64,000 nt of DNA from Caballeronia novacaledonica (GCF_900258035.1 NZ_OGTP01000018.1:78927-142926), one strand, 5' to 3'; positions 35,013 to 44,549 are shown, counted from the first letter of the stretch. Notes: generated by a model not told the origin, from the letters alone. Numbers and translations: made by a program.

Positions 35013-35852
35013 CTACGCGCCCACCCGCCGTCCTTCCAGCACGTCCTTGGCTTCAGCGAGTTTGTCGGCCAGCGCGGGGCCGCGCGCCAGCGCAAGCCCT
35101 ACGGCCAAAATGTCGCCGATGGCGAGATGCGACACGCGCGATGTCATCGGCGAAAAAATGTCGGTGTCTTCATCGACATTGGCAAACAGTCCGATCGTCG
35201 CCACGCGCGCGAGCGGCGAATTGCCGTGCGTGATCGCGATGACCTTGGCGCCTCCGCTCAGCGCGGATTTGCACGCGTCGAGAATGTCCCTGGTTCGCCC
35301 GGTATTCGATATCGCGACGACGACATCGCCTGCGCCAAGCAACGCCGCGGAGGTGGTGTACGTATGCGGGTCGGAGTACGCGACCGACGGCACGCCCAAT
35401 CGAAAGAACTTATGCTGCATGTCGAGCGCGGCGATTCCCGAACCGCCTGCGCCGTAGAACTCTATCCGGCGCGCCTCGGCAAGTATGGCGATTGCCGCTG
35501 CAATGCTGTCGGACGACAGGCTGTTGCGCACGGCGACCAGCGCGCCGATGGTCCGGTCGAGCACTTTCGCCGCGACGCCCGCGGGCGGCTCGTCCGCGCG
35601 CACATCGCGATAAACCGTGGGAACGTCCGCTGCTACGCTTTGCGCAAGGCGAATCTTGAACTCGCGAAAACCCGAAAAGCCGAGCGCCTGACAGAAACGC
35701 GCGATAGTCGGCTGGCTCACGCCCGCGCGCGCCGCGAATTCGGTCATCGAGAGATCGAGCACTTCGCGCGGCGCTTCGAGCACGTAAGCAGCCAGCTTGC
35801 GTTCCGACGGCCGCAGTTGGTCGCGCATCGCTTCGACTTGGGACAGCAACAT
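35013..35852 (-). CDS. hexR: RpiR-family regulator, HexR type
   Basis: 279 residues: an N-terminal RpiR helix-turn-helix (LSMTEFAARAGVSQPTIARF, about residues 33-52, then ALGFSGFREFKIRLA) and a C-terminal SIS sugar-phosphate-binding domain (IEFYGAGGSGIAALDMQHKF, VVAISNTGRTRDI, AITHGNSPLA). HexR represses Entner-Doudoroff genes and is released by KDPG in Pseudomonas. Here it is divergent from edd, eda and the gluconate genes, which fits. Two TGTA-N7-TACA-like boxes lie in the shared intergenic region, one next to its own predicted promoter, suggesting autoregulation. Confidence 0.9.
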   Translation of the reverse strand: MLLSQVEAMRDQLRPSERKLAAYVLEAPREVLDLSMTEFAARAGVSQPTIARFCQALGFSGFREFKIRLAQSVAADVPTVYRDVRADEPPAGVAAKVLDRTIGALVAVRNSLSSDSIAAAIAILAEARRIEFYGAGGSGIAALDMQHKFFRLGVPSVAYSDPHTYTTSAALLGAGDVVVAISNTGRTRDILDACKSALSGGAKVIAITHGNSPLARVATIGLFANVDEDTDIFSPMTSRVSHLAIGDILAVGLALARGPALADKLAEAKDVLEGRRVGA

Positions 35853-35905
35853 CGGAAATCTCGCCTATGCTGAAAATTGACTCGGACTATAGCCGATGAA
35901 TCGTT

Positions 35906-35920
35906 TGTACAAATACTACA
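35906..35920. promoter_or_regulatory. HexR-like box, hexR side
   Basis: TGTACAAATACTACA, with TGTA/TACA arms 7 bases apart. It overlaps the -35 side of a minus-strand promoter candidate whose TATAGT -10 lies at 35886-35891. Confidence 0.5.
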
Positions 35921-36026
35921 CGTTTTCGGGCTGCGCCCGTCGGTGTTTTCCCTGAGACGATTTCCCGGAAAGACTCTCGGGTAGGCGATTGCTTAAGATA
36001 TTTAGCGTTCAAGTTCATTGTCGGCT

Positions 36027-36041
36027 TGTAGTTTTTCTACT
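36027..36041. promoter_or_regulatory. HexR-like box, edd side
   Basis: TGTAGTTTTTCTACT, with arms TGTAG/CTACt, 113 bp upstream of edd. It resembles the site at 35906 and the published TGTA...TACA HexR pattern. Confidence 0.5.
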
Positions 36042-36154
36042 AGTATTGCGTTGCACGGCGAGATCGCAGAACAAGAGCCAAAACCGCCGGCCCTCGCCAC
36101 ATTCAACCCAATCCTCGACGGCAGGCGCGCCGGGAGTGAGACGAAGGAGCTTTG

Positions 36155-38098
36155 ATGGTTTCCCCGCACAATCAACTCAAAAAAGTCACCGACCGCATCA
36201 TCGAGCGCAGCAAATCGACGCGCGCGGCATATCTTGCGCGCATCGACGCCGCTCATGGCAAGTTCCCGGCGCGTGGCGCGTTGTCCTGCGCGAATCTGGC
36301 GCACGGCTTCGCCGGACTCGAGGGCCAGGAGAAATTTGCGATCAAGGCGGTGCGCGAGCCGAACGTCGGCATCGTGTCGTCGTATAACGAAATGCTTTCG
36401 GCGCACGCACCGTACAAGAGCTTCCCCGACATCATCAAGCAGGCGGCGCGCGAACATGGCGGCATCGCGCAGTTCGCGGGGGGCGTGCCGGCCATGTGCG
36501 ACGGCATCACGCAGGGCAATGCGGGCATGGAGCTGTCGCTGTTCTCGCGCGAGGTCATCGCGATGAGCACGGCCGTCGCGCTCACGCACAACATGTTCGA
36601 CGCGGCGCTGTGCCTCGGCGTCTGCGACAAGATCGTGCCGGGGCTCGCCATTGGCGCGCTGCAATTCGGCCATTTGCCGACCATTTTCGTCCCCGCCGGT
36701 CCGATGACGAGCGGCCTCACCAACGACGAGAAGGCGAAGGTTCGCCAGGAATTCGCGACCGGTCAATGCGATCGCGGCGCGCTGCTCGAAGCCGAGGCGG
36801 CCGCGTATCACGGCCACGGCACGTGCACGTTCTACGGAACCGCCAACAGCAACCAGATGCTGATGGAAGTGATGGGCCTGCATCTGCCGAGCGCGGCGTT
36901 CGTGCATCCGCATACGCCGCTGCGCGACGCGCTCACCGCCGAGGCCGCACGCCGCGTGCTCGATCTGACGCTCGAACGTGGCAACTACACGCCGATCGGC
37001 CACGTCGTCGACGAGAAGGCGATCGTGAACGGCATCGTCGCGCTGCTCGCGACGGGCGGCTCGACCAATCACACGCTGCATCTCGTGGCGATCGCGCGGG
37101 CGGCGGGCATCGTGATCGACTGGAACGATTTCGACGAACTGTCGCAAGTCGTGCCGCTGCTCGCGAAGATCTACCCGAACGGCAAGGCCGACGTGAACCA
37201 CTTCCACGCGGCGGGCGGCGTGGCGTTTCTCGTGCGCAATCTGCTCGAAGGCGGGCTGCTGCATGAGGATGTTCAGACGGTCGCGGGCCGTGGCCTGTCG
37301 CACTACACGAAGGAACCGAAGCTCATCGATGGCAAGCTGCAATGGGTCGACGGCGCCGCCGAAAGCCATGACACGAAGGTGTTGCGCGGCATTTCCGAGC
37401 CGTTCCAGCCGGACGGCGGCCTGCGTCTGATGCAGGGCAAGCTCGGGCGCGGCGTCATCAAGATTTCGGCGGTCGCGCCGGAGCATCGCGTGGTGAAGGC
37501 GCCGGCCATCGTGTTCAATTCGCAGGAAGAAGTTCAGGAAGCCTTCGACAAGGGCGAGCTGAAGCGCGATTTCGTCGCCGTGGTGCGTTTTCAGGGCGCG
37601 CGCGCGAACGGCATGCCGGAACTGCATCGGTTGACGCCGCTGCTCGGCGTGCTGCAGGATCAGGGCTTCCATGTCGCGCTCGTCACGGACGGCCGCATGT
37701 CGGGCGCGTCGGGCAAGGTGCCGGCGGTGATTCACGTCTCGCCCGAAGCGCTGTTGCAAGGGCCGCTCGGCAAGGTGCGCACCGGCGACATGCTCGTGAT
37801 CGATGCGCCCGCCGGCGTGCTCGACATCGAAATCGAAGCGAGCGAATGGCAGGCGCGCGAGAACGAAGCGCCGCTCCATCAGGCGGAGAACGAAGTCGGC
37901 TTTGGCCGCGAGCTGTTCGGCGTGTTTCGGAGCGCCGCGCTGCCGGCGGAAGAGGGCGCTTCGGTGTTCGGCGCGCTGATCGGCGCGGCGGCGGCATCGG
38001 CGGATGGCGCGGCGCCCGCGCGCGAAAGGCACGCACTTCGCGACAACGCGCGCGCGGCGGCATCGGCGCTGAACAAGGCGCACGCGACACAACACTGA
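36155..38098 (+). CDS. edd: Phosphogluconate dehydratase
   Basis: First Entner-Doudoroff enzyme: 6-phosphogluconate to KDPG. 647 residues of the IlvD/Edd iron-sulfur dehydratase family. Visible are RGALSCANLAHGFAG, VGIVSSYNEMLSAHAPYKSFP, the ALCLGVCDKIVPG cysteine segment, HGTCTFYGTANSNQMLMEVM, TGGSTNHTLHL and VTDGRMSGASGKVPA near the C-terminus. ATG 36155 is set by an AAGGAG ribosome site. It heads edd-eda and is followed by the gluconate permease and kinase. Confidence 0.96.
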   Translation: MVSPHNQLKKVTDRIIERSKSTRAAYLARIDAAHGKFPARGALSCANLAHGFAGLEGQEKFAIKAVREPNVGIVSSYNEMLSAHAPYKSFPDIIKQAAREHGGIAQFAGGVPAMCDGITQGNAGMELSLFSREVIAMSTAVALTHNMFDAALCLGVCDKIVPGLAIGALQFGHLPTIFVPAGPMTSGLTNDEKAKVRQEFATGQCDRGALLEAEAAAYHGHGTCTFYGTANSNQMLMEVMGLHLPSAAFVHPHTPLRDALTAEAARRVLDLTLERGNYTPIGHVVDEKAIVNGIVALLATGGSTNHTLHLVAIARAAGIVIDWNDFDELSQVVPLLAKIYPNGKADVNHFHAAGGVAFLVRNLLEGGLLHEDVQTVAGRGLSHYTKEPKLIDGKLQWVDGAAESHDTKVLRGISEPFQPDGGLRLMQGKLGRGVIKISAVAPEHRVVKAPAIVFNSQEEVQEAFDKGELKRDFVAVVRFQGARANGMPELHRLTPLLGVLQDQGFHVALVTDGRMSGASGKVPAVIHVSPEALLQGPLGKVRTGDMLVIDAPAGVLDIEIEASEWQARENEAPLHQAENEVGFGRELFGVFRSAALPAEEGASVFGALIGAAAASADGAAPARERHALRDNARAAASALNKAHATQH

Positions 38099-38186
38099 GT
38101 GTCCGAACGAAGAGCGAATCACCCGAATCTGACAGCAACCCGCGGATGCATCGACATGCGCCGCGCAAGAACAGGAGTCGCAGCAA

Positions 38187-38819
38187 ATGAAAACGGTAAA
38201 TGAAATCGTGCGTCTGGGGCCGGTCATTCCGGTGCTCGCATTCGAGTCGGTCGAGCAGGGCGAGCATGTGTCGCGCGCGCTGCATGCGGGCGGCGTGAAG
38301 GTGCTGGAAATCACCTTGCGCACGCCGGCGGGAATCGCCGCGATCGAGCGTGCAAGTCAACTGGCGGACGATATCGTGGTGGGCGTCGGCACGATCACCA
38401 AGCCCGAGCATTGCGCGCAGGCGAAGAAAGCCGGCGCGCAGTTCGGCGTATCGCCCGGTCTGACCAAGGACATGCACAAGGCCGCGCAGGACGCCGGGCT
38501 GCCGTTGCTGCCGGGCGTGATGACGCCGAGCGACGTCATCGCGGCGATGGAACTGGGCTATGAGATCGTCAAGTTCTTTCCCGCGCAGCAGGCGGGCGGA
38601 ATTCCGATGTTGCAGGCATTCCACGGTCCGTTTCCGAATCTGAAGTTTTGCCCGACGGGCGGAATCACGGCGGAGACGGCGACGAACTTTCTCGCGCAGC
38701 CGAACGTGGTTTGCGTCGGCGGTTCCTGGTTGACGCCCAAGGCTGCGCTCGCCGCGCAGGACTGGGACGAAGTCACGCGACTCGCGCGTGCCGCGAGCGA
38801 ACTGGCGCCGCATCGTTGA
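38187..38819 (+). CDS. eda: KDPG/KHG aldolase
   Basis: Second Entner-Doudoroff enzyme: KDPG to pyruvate and glyceraldehyde 3-phosphate. 210 residues, class I aldolase. The catalytic glutamate region is LEITLRTPAG; VGVGTITKPE follows; the Schiff-base lysine lies in EIVKFFPAQQAGG; and FCPTGGITAETA is the phosphate-binding loop. Starts 88 bp after edd. Distinct from the DgoA paralogue at the window start, which acts on the galacto epimer. Confidence 0.95.
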   Translation: MKTVNEIVRLGPVIPVLAFESVEQGEHVSRALHAGGVKVLEITLRTPAGIAAIERASQLADDIVVGVGTITKPEHCAQAKKAGAQFGVSPGLTKDMHKAAQDAGLPLLPGVMTPSDVIAAMELGYEIVKFFPAQQAGGIPMLQAFHGPFPNLKFCPTGGITAETATNFLAQPNVVCVGGSWLTPKAALAAQDWDEVTRLARAASELAPHR

Positions 38820-38828
38820 GTATCTGAA

Positions 38829-38859
38829 GCGCGCGGGCGATCGTGCATCGCCCGCGCGC
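38829..38859. terminator. Stem-loop after eda
   Basis: Perfect 13-bp GC-rich stem, GCGCGCGGGCGAT (38829-38841) and ATCGCCCGCGCGC (38847-38859), loop CGTGC. The T-run after it is poor, so termination may be partial. The rest of the 358-bp gap to the permease holds no gene; a short TTACAAAGTAA palindrome is at 39053-39063. Confidence 0.6.
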
Positions 38860-39177
38860 TGCTTCGTTGCACTTTCCCTTCGGTCGATGCCGTTCGCGCT
38901 CGACCCATGACCTTGTTCCGATTTGCGCGGGCCTTCCGGAACGAAAGCTCGCGCAGATTCGGACAGCAGGATAAGTGGTTTGTCCGGAGCCCGAACCAGC
39001 GATAAGGAAGAGTGCGATCGTCTCAGCGCCTTTTCCCCGCCAACTCTCCGGCTTACAAAGTAAAATTCCGTTGCCCAGCGCCGTGTTTGCGCTTGCCGCA
39101 CGTCGCCCCTGTGTGCGGTGCAGCGACGGCAAACGCATACATAGCGCAAAAAACCTCAACAAAATCAAGGAGGCGTT

Positions 39178-40542
39178 ATGCCAGCCGTCCACGGGAGCAT
39201 GTTGCTGCTCTACGCGGTGATCGCGATCGCGGTTCTGATCCTGATGATCGCCCGCTTCAAGGTTTACCCGTTCCTCGTGCTCATGATCGTGTCGGTGTTG
39301 CTGGCCCTCGCGGTCGGCATGCCGATGGACAAAATCGTCAAGTCGTTCGAAACCGGCAATGGCAATACGCTCGGTCACATTGCCGTCGTGGTCGGTCTCG
39401 GCACGATGCTCGGCAAGATGATGGCCGAATCGGGCGGCGCCGAGCGCATCGCCAATACGCTGATCAATTTGTTCGGCGAGAAGAATATTCATTGGGCGAT
39501 GATGGTCGTCGCGATCATCGTCGGCTTGCCGGTGTTCTTCGAAGTGGGCTTCGTGCTGCTGATTCCGATCGCGTTCAACGTCGCGAGACGCACCGGCAAG
39601 TCGCTGCTCCTGATCGGGCTGCCGATGGTCGCGGGCCTCTCGGTCGTACACGGCCTGATTCCGCCGCACCCGGCCGCATTGCTCGCGGTGCAGGCGTACC
39701 ACGCCGATATCGGCAAGACGATCGCTTACGGCCTGCTCGTCGGCGTGCCGACGGCAATCGTCGCGGGCCCGCTGTTCGCGCTGATGATCCACAAGTACAT
39801 CAAGCTGCCGGATGCCAATGCGCTCGCCGACCAGTTCACGCAAAAGCATGGCGACACCGAGAAAAAGCGCGACCTGCCGAGCTTCGGCATCACGCTGTTC
39901 ACCATCTTGCTGCCGGTCATTCTCATGCTGATCGGAAGCTGGGCGGATCTGGTCTTCACGCCGAAAACCTTGCCGAACGATCTGCTGCGCTTCATCGGCC
40001 AGTCGGATATGGCGCTTCTGATCGCCGTGCTGGTCAGCTTCTGGACCTTCGGCGCGAAGCAGGGTTTCAACCGCGAGCAGATTCAGAAGTTTTGCGGCGA
40101 ATGTCTCGCGCCGATTGCCGGCATTACGCTGATCGTCGGCGCGGGCGGCGGTTTCGGCCAGGTGCTGCGCGACAGCGGCATCTCGCAGCAGATCGTCGCG
40201 TCGGCGTCGTCGGCAAGTTTGTCGCCGCTCTTGCTCGGCTGGTTCGTCGCGGCGCTGATCCGTCTCGCGACGGGCTCGGCGACAGTCGCAATGACGACCG
40301 CGTGCGGCATCGTCGCGCCGATCGCGGCTGCAGCGGGCGGCCACACGAGCCCGGAACTGCTGGTGCTCGCCACCGGCTCCGGCTCGCTGATCTTCTCGCA
40401 TGTGAACGATGGCGGCTTCTGGCTGATCAAAGAGTATTTCGGGATGACCGTCGGACAGACGTTCAAGACCTGGTCGCTGCTCGAAACCATCATTTCCCTG
40501 ATGGGACTCGGTTTGACCTTCGCGCTTGCGGCGGTCGTGTAA
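39178..40542 (+). CDS. gntP: Gluconate:H+ symporter, GntP family
   Basis: 454-residue inner-membrane permease with 12 or more hydrophobic segments, preceded by an AAGGAGG ribosome site. Family landmarks are GLGTMLGKMMAESGGAERIA, VFFEVGFVLLIPIAF, the GLIPPHPAAL loop, GAGGGFGQVL, RLATGSATVAMTTA and HVNDGGFWLIKEYFG. It imports gluconate for phosphorylation by the next gene, 10 bp downstream. The exact paralogue (gntT, gntP or gntU type) cannot be decided. Confidence 0.93.
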   Translation: MPAVHGSMLLLYAVIAIAVLILMIARFKVYPFLVLMIVSVLLALAVGMPMDKIVKSFETGNGNTLGHIAVVVGLGTMLGKMMAESGGAERIANTLINLFGEKNIHWAMMVVAIIVGLPVFFEVGFVLLIPIAFNVARRTGKSLLLIGLPMVAGLSVVHGLIPPHPAALLAVQAYHADIGKTIAYGLLVGVPTAIVAGPLFALMIHKYIKLPDANALADQFTQKHGDTEKKRDLPSFGITLFTILLPVILMLIGSWADLVFTPKTLPNDLLRFIGQSDMALLIAVLVSFWTFGAKQGFNREQIQKFCGECLAPIAGITLIVGAGGGFGQVLRDSGISQQIVASASSASLSPLLLGWFVAALIRLATGSATVAMTTACGIVAPIAAAAGGHTSPELLVLATGSGSLIFSHVNDGGFWLIKEYFGMTVGQTFKTWSLLETIISLMGLGLTFALAAVV

Positions 40543-40552
40543 GGAGATTTCG

Positions 40553-41047
40553 ATGATTCTGATCGCGATGGGCGTGTCGGGCGCCGGCAAGACCCGCATC
40601 GGTGAGTTGCTGGCGGAACGCCTGCAATGCGCGTTCACCGATGGCGACGCGTTTCACAGCGCCGCCAACAAGGAGAAGATGCACAAAGGCATACCGCTGA
40701 CCGACGAAGACCGCTGGCCGTGGCTGAAGACGATTCGGGCCGCGATCGAGGAGAAGCAGCGAGCGGGCGAAACGGCGGTATTCACGTGCTCATCGTTGAA
40801 GCGCTCGTATCGCGATGTGCTGCGCGAAAGCGACAAGGACGTGTGCTTCGTCTATCTGGAAGGCTCGTTCGAGGTCCTGCACGAACGGCTCGCGACGCGC
40901 ACGGGCCATTTCTTCGATCCGTCGCTGCTGAAGAGCCAGCTCGAAACGCTCGAACCGCCGGGCGAAGACGAGGCGATCATCGTGAGCATCGAGCACACGC
41001 CCGAGGAAATCGTCGATATCGTGATTGAGAAGCTGAAGACGCGCTGA
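40553..41047 (+). CDS. gntK: Gluconokinase
   Basis: Phosphorylates gluconate to 6-phosphogluconate, the substrate of Edd. 164 residues with a P-loop GVSGAGKTRIG at about residues 6-16, FTDGDAFHSAANKEKM, and the conserved CSSLKRSYRDVLR segment. ATG 40553 follows AAGGAG. Forms permease-kinase unit with the preceding gene; together with edd and eda it completes gluconate catabolism. Confidence 0.95.
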   Translation: MILIAMGVSGAGKTRIGELLAERLQCAFTDGDAFHSAANKEKMHKGIPLTDEDRWPWLKTIRAAIEEKQRAGETAVFTCSSLKRSYRDVLRESDKDVCFVYLEGSFEVLHERLATRTGHFFDPSLLKSQLETLEPPGEDEAIIVSIEHTPEEIVDIVIEKLKTR

Positions 41048-41065
41048 GCGCGCTTCAGCAAAAGA

Positions 41066-41090
41066 AAAGGCCCCGCGTGGGGCCTTTGTC
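41066..41090. terminator. Terminator between gntK and purB
   Basis: Stem AAAGGCCCC (41066-41074) and GGGGCCTTT (41079-41087), loop GCGT, T-rich after and A-rich before; likely works for both convergent transcripts. Confidence 0.88.
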
Positions 41091-41111
41091 TTTGTCGCGA
41101 CGGGCGGTGCC

Positions 41112-42500
41112 TCAGGCGATCCGCTTCGCCAGCTCGACCGCCTTGCCGATATACGAACCCGGCGTCATGTCGAGCAGCAACTTCTTCGCGTCGCCGGGAA
41201 TCGCGAGACCGGCGATGAACGTCTGCAGCGCCTCGCGCGTGATGCCCTTGCCGCGCGTCAGCTCCTTCAGTTGTTCATACGGATTCTCGATGCCATAGCG
41301 GCGCATCACCGTTTGCACCGGTTCGGCGAGCACTTCCCAAGTGTTGTCGAGATCTTCGTTCAGGCGCGCCGCGTTGATTTCCAGCTTGTCGAGGCCGCGG
41401 ATCAGCGCGTCGTACGAAAGCAGCGAATAGCCGAACGCGACGCCGATATTGCGCAGCACGGTCGAATCCGTCAGATCGCGCTGCCAGCGCGAGACCGGCA
41501 GCTTGTCGGCGAGATGGCGCAGCGTCGCGTTCGCGAGACCGAGATTGCCTTCCGAGTTCTCGAAGTCGATCGGATTGACCTTGTGCGGCATCGTCGACGA
41601 ACCGATTTCACCGGCCTTCGTCTTCTGCTTGAAGTAGCCGAGCGAGATGTAGCCCCACACGTCGCGATCGAGGTCGAGCAGGATCGTGTTCGCGCGCGCC
41701 ACCGCGTCGAACAGTTCGGCCATGTAGTCGTGAGGCTCGATCTGGATCGTGTACGGATTGAACGTGAGCTTCAGCCGATTCTCGACGACATCCTTCGAGA
41801 ACGCTTCCCAGTCGAACTCCGGATACGCCGACAAATGCGCGTTGAAGTTGCCGACCGCGCCGTTCATCTTGCCGAGCAGCTCGACCTTCTCGATGCGCTG
41901 GATCGCGCGCGCGAGACGCGCCGCGACGTTGGCGATTTCCTTGCCGAGCGTGGTCGGGCTCGCGGGCTGGCCGTGCGTGCGCGAGAGCATCGGCTGTTCG
42001 GCGTGCGTGTGCGCGAGTTTCACGAGGCGCTCGTACACCGAGCGCAGCGCCGGCAGGATCACGTGCTCGCGCGCGCCGGCGAGCATCAGACCGTGCGACG
42101 TGTTGTTGATATCTTCCGACGTGCACGCGAAGTGGATGAACTCGCTCGCGCGTTCCAGTTCCGGCTGGCCCTTGACCGACTCCTTGAGCCAGTATTCGAC
42201 GGCCTTCACGTCATGATTCGTGACGCGTTCGATGTCCTTGATGCGCGCGGCGTCGTGCGCCGTGAAGCGCTCGGCGAGGCTCAGCAGGAATTGCTCGGAC
42301 GCTTCGGAGAAGCGCGGCACTTCCGCGAATCCGGCGCGCGACAGCGCGATCAGCCAGTGAATCTCGACCGTCACGCGATGCCGCATGAACGCGGCTTCGG
42401 AGAGCCATTCGCGCAGGGCTTCTGTCTTGGCGGCATAGCGGCCGTCGAGCGGCGAGAGCGCGGTGAGCGCGAAGAGGGTATCGGGACGGGTATCGGACAT
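41112..42500 (-). CDS. purB: Adenylosuccinate lyase
   Basis: Acts twice in purine synthesis (SAICAR to AICAR, adenylosuccinate to AMP). 462 residues of the fumarase/aspartase superfamily, the long E. coli-like form. Landmarks are LTALSPLDGRYA, NHDVKAVEYWLKE, FACTSEDINNTSHGLML, RTHGQPASPTTLGKE and the signature GSSTMPHKVNPIDFE. Monocistronic with its own 5' region; the next gene upstream on this strand ends 86 bp away. Confidence 0.97.
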   Translation of the reverse strand: MSDTRPDTLFALTALSPLDGRYAAKTEALREWLSEAAFMRHRVTVEIHWLIALSRAGFAEVPRFSEASEQFLLSLAERFTAHDAARIKDIERVTNHDVKAVEYWLKESVKGQPELERASEFIHFACTSEDINNTSHGLMLAGAREHVILPALRSVYERLVKLAHTHAEQPMLSRTHGQPASPTTLGKEIANVAARLARAIQRIEKVELLGKMNGAVGNFNAHLSAYPEFDWEAFSKDVVENRLKLTFNPYTIQIEPHDYMAELFDAVARANTILLDLDRDVWGYISLGYFKQKTKAGEIGSSTMPHKVNPIDFENSEGNLGLANATLRHLADKLPVSRWQRDLTDSTVLRNIGVAFGYSLLSYDALIRGLDKLEINAARLNEDLDNTWEVLAEPVQTVMRRYGIENPYEQLKELTRGKGITREALQTFIAGLAIPGDAKKLLLDMTPGSYIGKAVELAKRIA

Positions 42501-42586
42501 GATTGCAGGCGCGGCCGGAAGGAAAAGACGGGAGAACCGCGCATTTTACCATCGGATGCGTCCCAATCCCGGACGCGTGCCTGTGC

Positions 42587-43288
42587 TTAGCGGGCTCGCA
42601 GTTCGTCGTCGAGTGCGCGAAGTTGCGCGGGCGTGCCGACGTTTTCCCAGCGGCCTTCGTAGAGTTCGCCGCTCGCGCGTCCGGCCGCGATCGTTTCGCG
42701 GTAATACGGCGTCAGCGCGCGGCGCGTGCCGGGCGCGAGATCGCGAAACATGCGCGTGTCATACAGGCCGATGTTGCCGAACGTATAACGCGGCGCGCCA
42801 TCGAGTGCGAGCGTGCCGTCGCGCAAGGCGAAATCGCCTTTGGGATGAAACGGCGGATTCGGCACCATCACGAGATGCATGCCGGGCTCGTGTCGCGCGC
42901 TTAGCGCTTCGGCGTGATCGCGCAGGGTCGAGTAATCGAAATCGCAGAACACGTCGCCGCTTACCGCGATGAACACGCCGTCCCCGAGCAGACGCCGCGC
43001 TTGTACGATGCCGCCCGCCGTCTCGAGCGCTTCGGTTTCCGGCGAATACCGCAACTCGACGCCCCAGCGCGAGCCGTCACCGAGCGCCGCTTCGATCTGC
43101 GCGCCGAGCCACGCGTGATTGATGACGATCGTCCCGACGCCCGCCGCCGCGAGGCGCTCGATCTGCCACACGATGAGCGGTTTGCCGCCGGCTTCGAGCA
43201 GCGGTTTCGGACAAGTGTCGGTGAGCGGGCGCATGCGTTCGCCGCGGCCGGCGGCGAAGATCATCGCCGTTTTCAGAGCGTGCGTCAT
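42587..43288 (-). CDS. murU: N-acetylmuramate alpha-1-phosphate uridylyltransferase
   Basis: 233-residue nucleotidyltransferase. The N-terminal motif FAAGRGERMRPLTDTCPKPL binds the nucleotide, followed by GGKPLIVWQIERLAAAG, VSGDVFCDFDY and FGNIGLYD. Coupled with the AmgK-type kinase directly upstream, it makes UDP-MurNAc from recycled MurNAc, bypassing de novo MurA and giving fosfomycin tolerance in Pseudomonas. ATG 43288 is the family start and lies 7 bp after the kinase stop. By itself it could be taken for a mannose-1-phosphate guanylyltransferase; the partner decides. Confidence 0.88.
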   Translation of the reverse strand: MTHALKTAMIFAAGRGERMRPLTDTCPKPLLEAGGKPLIVWQIERLAAAGVGTIVINHAWLGAQIEAALGDGSRWGVELRYSPETEALETAGGIVQARRLLGDGVFIAVSGDVFCDFDYSTLRDHAEALSARHEPGMHLVMVPNPPFHPKGDFALRDGTLALDGAPRYTFGNIGLYDTRMFRDLAPGTRRALTPYYRETIAAGRASGELYEGRWENVGTPAQLRALDDELRAR

Positions 43289-43295
43289 CGTGAGT

Positions 43296-44321
43296 TCAGA
43301 AGGTGTATCCGACTTCGACCGCGCGGCCTTCGAGCGAATCGAGCAGACGCGCGAACGGCCACAGCGGCGCGTAGCGCTCCGCGACCTTGCGCGCATAGCC
43401 GATGAAGCGCGGCAGATCGGCGAGATACTGCGGCTTGCCGTCGCGATAATGGATGCGCGCGAACAGGCCGAGCACCTTGATGTGCCGCTGCAGGCCCATC
43501 CATTCGAGCTGGCGATAGAACTCGCCGAAATCCTCATCGACGGGCAGTCCGGCCTTCTTCGCGCGTTCCCAGTAATAGGCGACGCAATCGAGCTGAAACG
43601 CTTCTTCCCAACTGATGAACGCATCGCGCATCAGCGACGCCATGTCGTACGTGATCGGCCCGTACACCGCGTCCTGAAAGTCCAGCACGCCCGGATTCGG
43701 CTCGCACACCATCAGATTGCGCGGCATGAAATCGCGCAGCATGAAGGTTTGCGGCTGCGCGAGCGCGCTTTGCACGAGCAGCGTGAAGGTGTCGTCGAGC
43801 GTCTTGCGTTCGTCGGCGGTGACTTCGCGCCCCAGATGACGGCCGATGAACCACTCGGGCATCAACTCCATCTCGCGGCGCAGGAAAGCCTCGTCGAAAG
43901 ACGGCAGCACGCCTTCGCGCGCGGTCTGCTGGAAGCGGATCAGCGTGTCGATCGCGGCGCGCATCATCGGCCGCGCGTTTTTTTCGTCGAGAACGGAAAT
44001 GTAAGTCGTGGTGCCGAGATCGGTCACGAGCATGAAACCGGCGTCGAAATCGGTTTCGAGGATTTTCGGCACATGCACGTTCGCCGCGTCGAGCAGCCCG
44101 GCGACCTGGACGAACTCGCGGCATTTCTCGGGCGGCGGGGCATCGACGGCGATGAGCGTCTTGCCATGCTCCGAATCGCTCTCCAGCCTGAAATAACGGC
44201 GAAAGCTGGCATCGGCGGAGGCGGGGGCGAGACTCGCGACGTTCAGCCGGTAAGGTCCGGCGATATTTTCAAGCCACGAGCGGAGCTGATTCAGGCGTGC
44301 GTCAGAAGGAATGTGCGTCAT
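43296..44321 (-). CDS. amgK: Anomeric MurNAc/GlcNAc kinase, AmgK type
   Basis: 341-residue aminoglycoside-phosphotransferase-fold kinase that phosphorylates C1 of MurNAc and GlcNAc in peptidoglycan recycling. Landmarks are ADASFRRYFRL and GKTLIAVDAPP in the N-lobe, MLVTDLGTTTY at the hinge, the catalytic FMLRDFMPRNLMV loop, and VLDFQDAVYGPITYDMASL with the metal-binding Asp. Start MTHIPSDARL at 44321. Operon with murU; divergent from lptD, an arrangement also known in Pseudomonas. Confidence 0.9.
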   Translation of the reverse strand: MTHIPSDARLNQLRSWLENIAGPYRLNVASLAPASADASFRRYFRLESDSEHGKTLIAVDAPPPEKCREFVQVAGLLDAANVHVPKILETDFDAGFMLVTDLGTTTYISVLDEKNARPMMRAAIDTLIRFQQTAREGVLPSFDEAFLRREMELMPEWFIGRHLGREVTADERKTLDDTFTLLVQSALAQPQTFMLRDFMPRNLMVCEPNPGVLDFQDAVYGPITYDMASLMRDAFISWEEAFQLDCVAYYWERAKKAGLPVDEDFGEFYRQLEWMGLQRHIKVLGLFARIHYRDGKPQYLADLPRFIGYARKVAERYAPLWPFARLLDSLEGRAVEVGYTF

Positions 44322-44549
44322 AAATTCGAGGGGCCAAACATCTTGCCATATAATACCCCACGACTTTTTTAAGCGATCCGTTTCACGCCTGGCGCCAGGC
44401 CCCCGACGACTGTGAGCGTCACCGTTCGGTCGAGTGTCGTCCCTGCTTAGCAACGGACCGTCAAGTTCGTGACTGCGGAAAGGGCGCGGCCGCCTGCCCG
44501 GCGGCATCGGGCGCGTCGGGCGCGAACGGGATCGAACCGCCACCCATAC

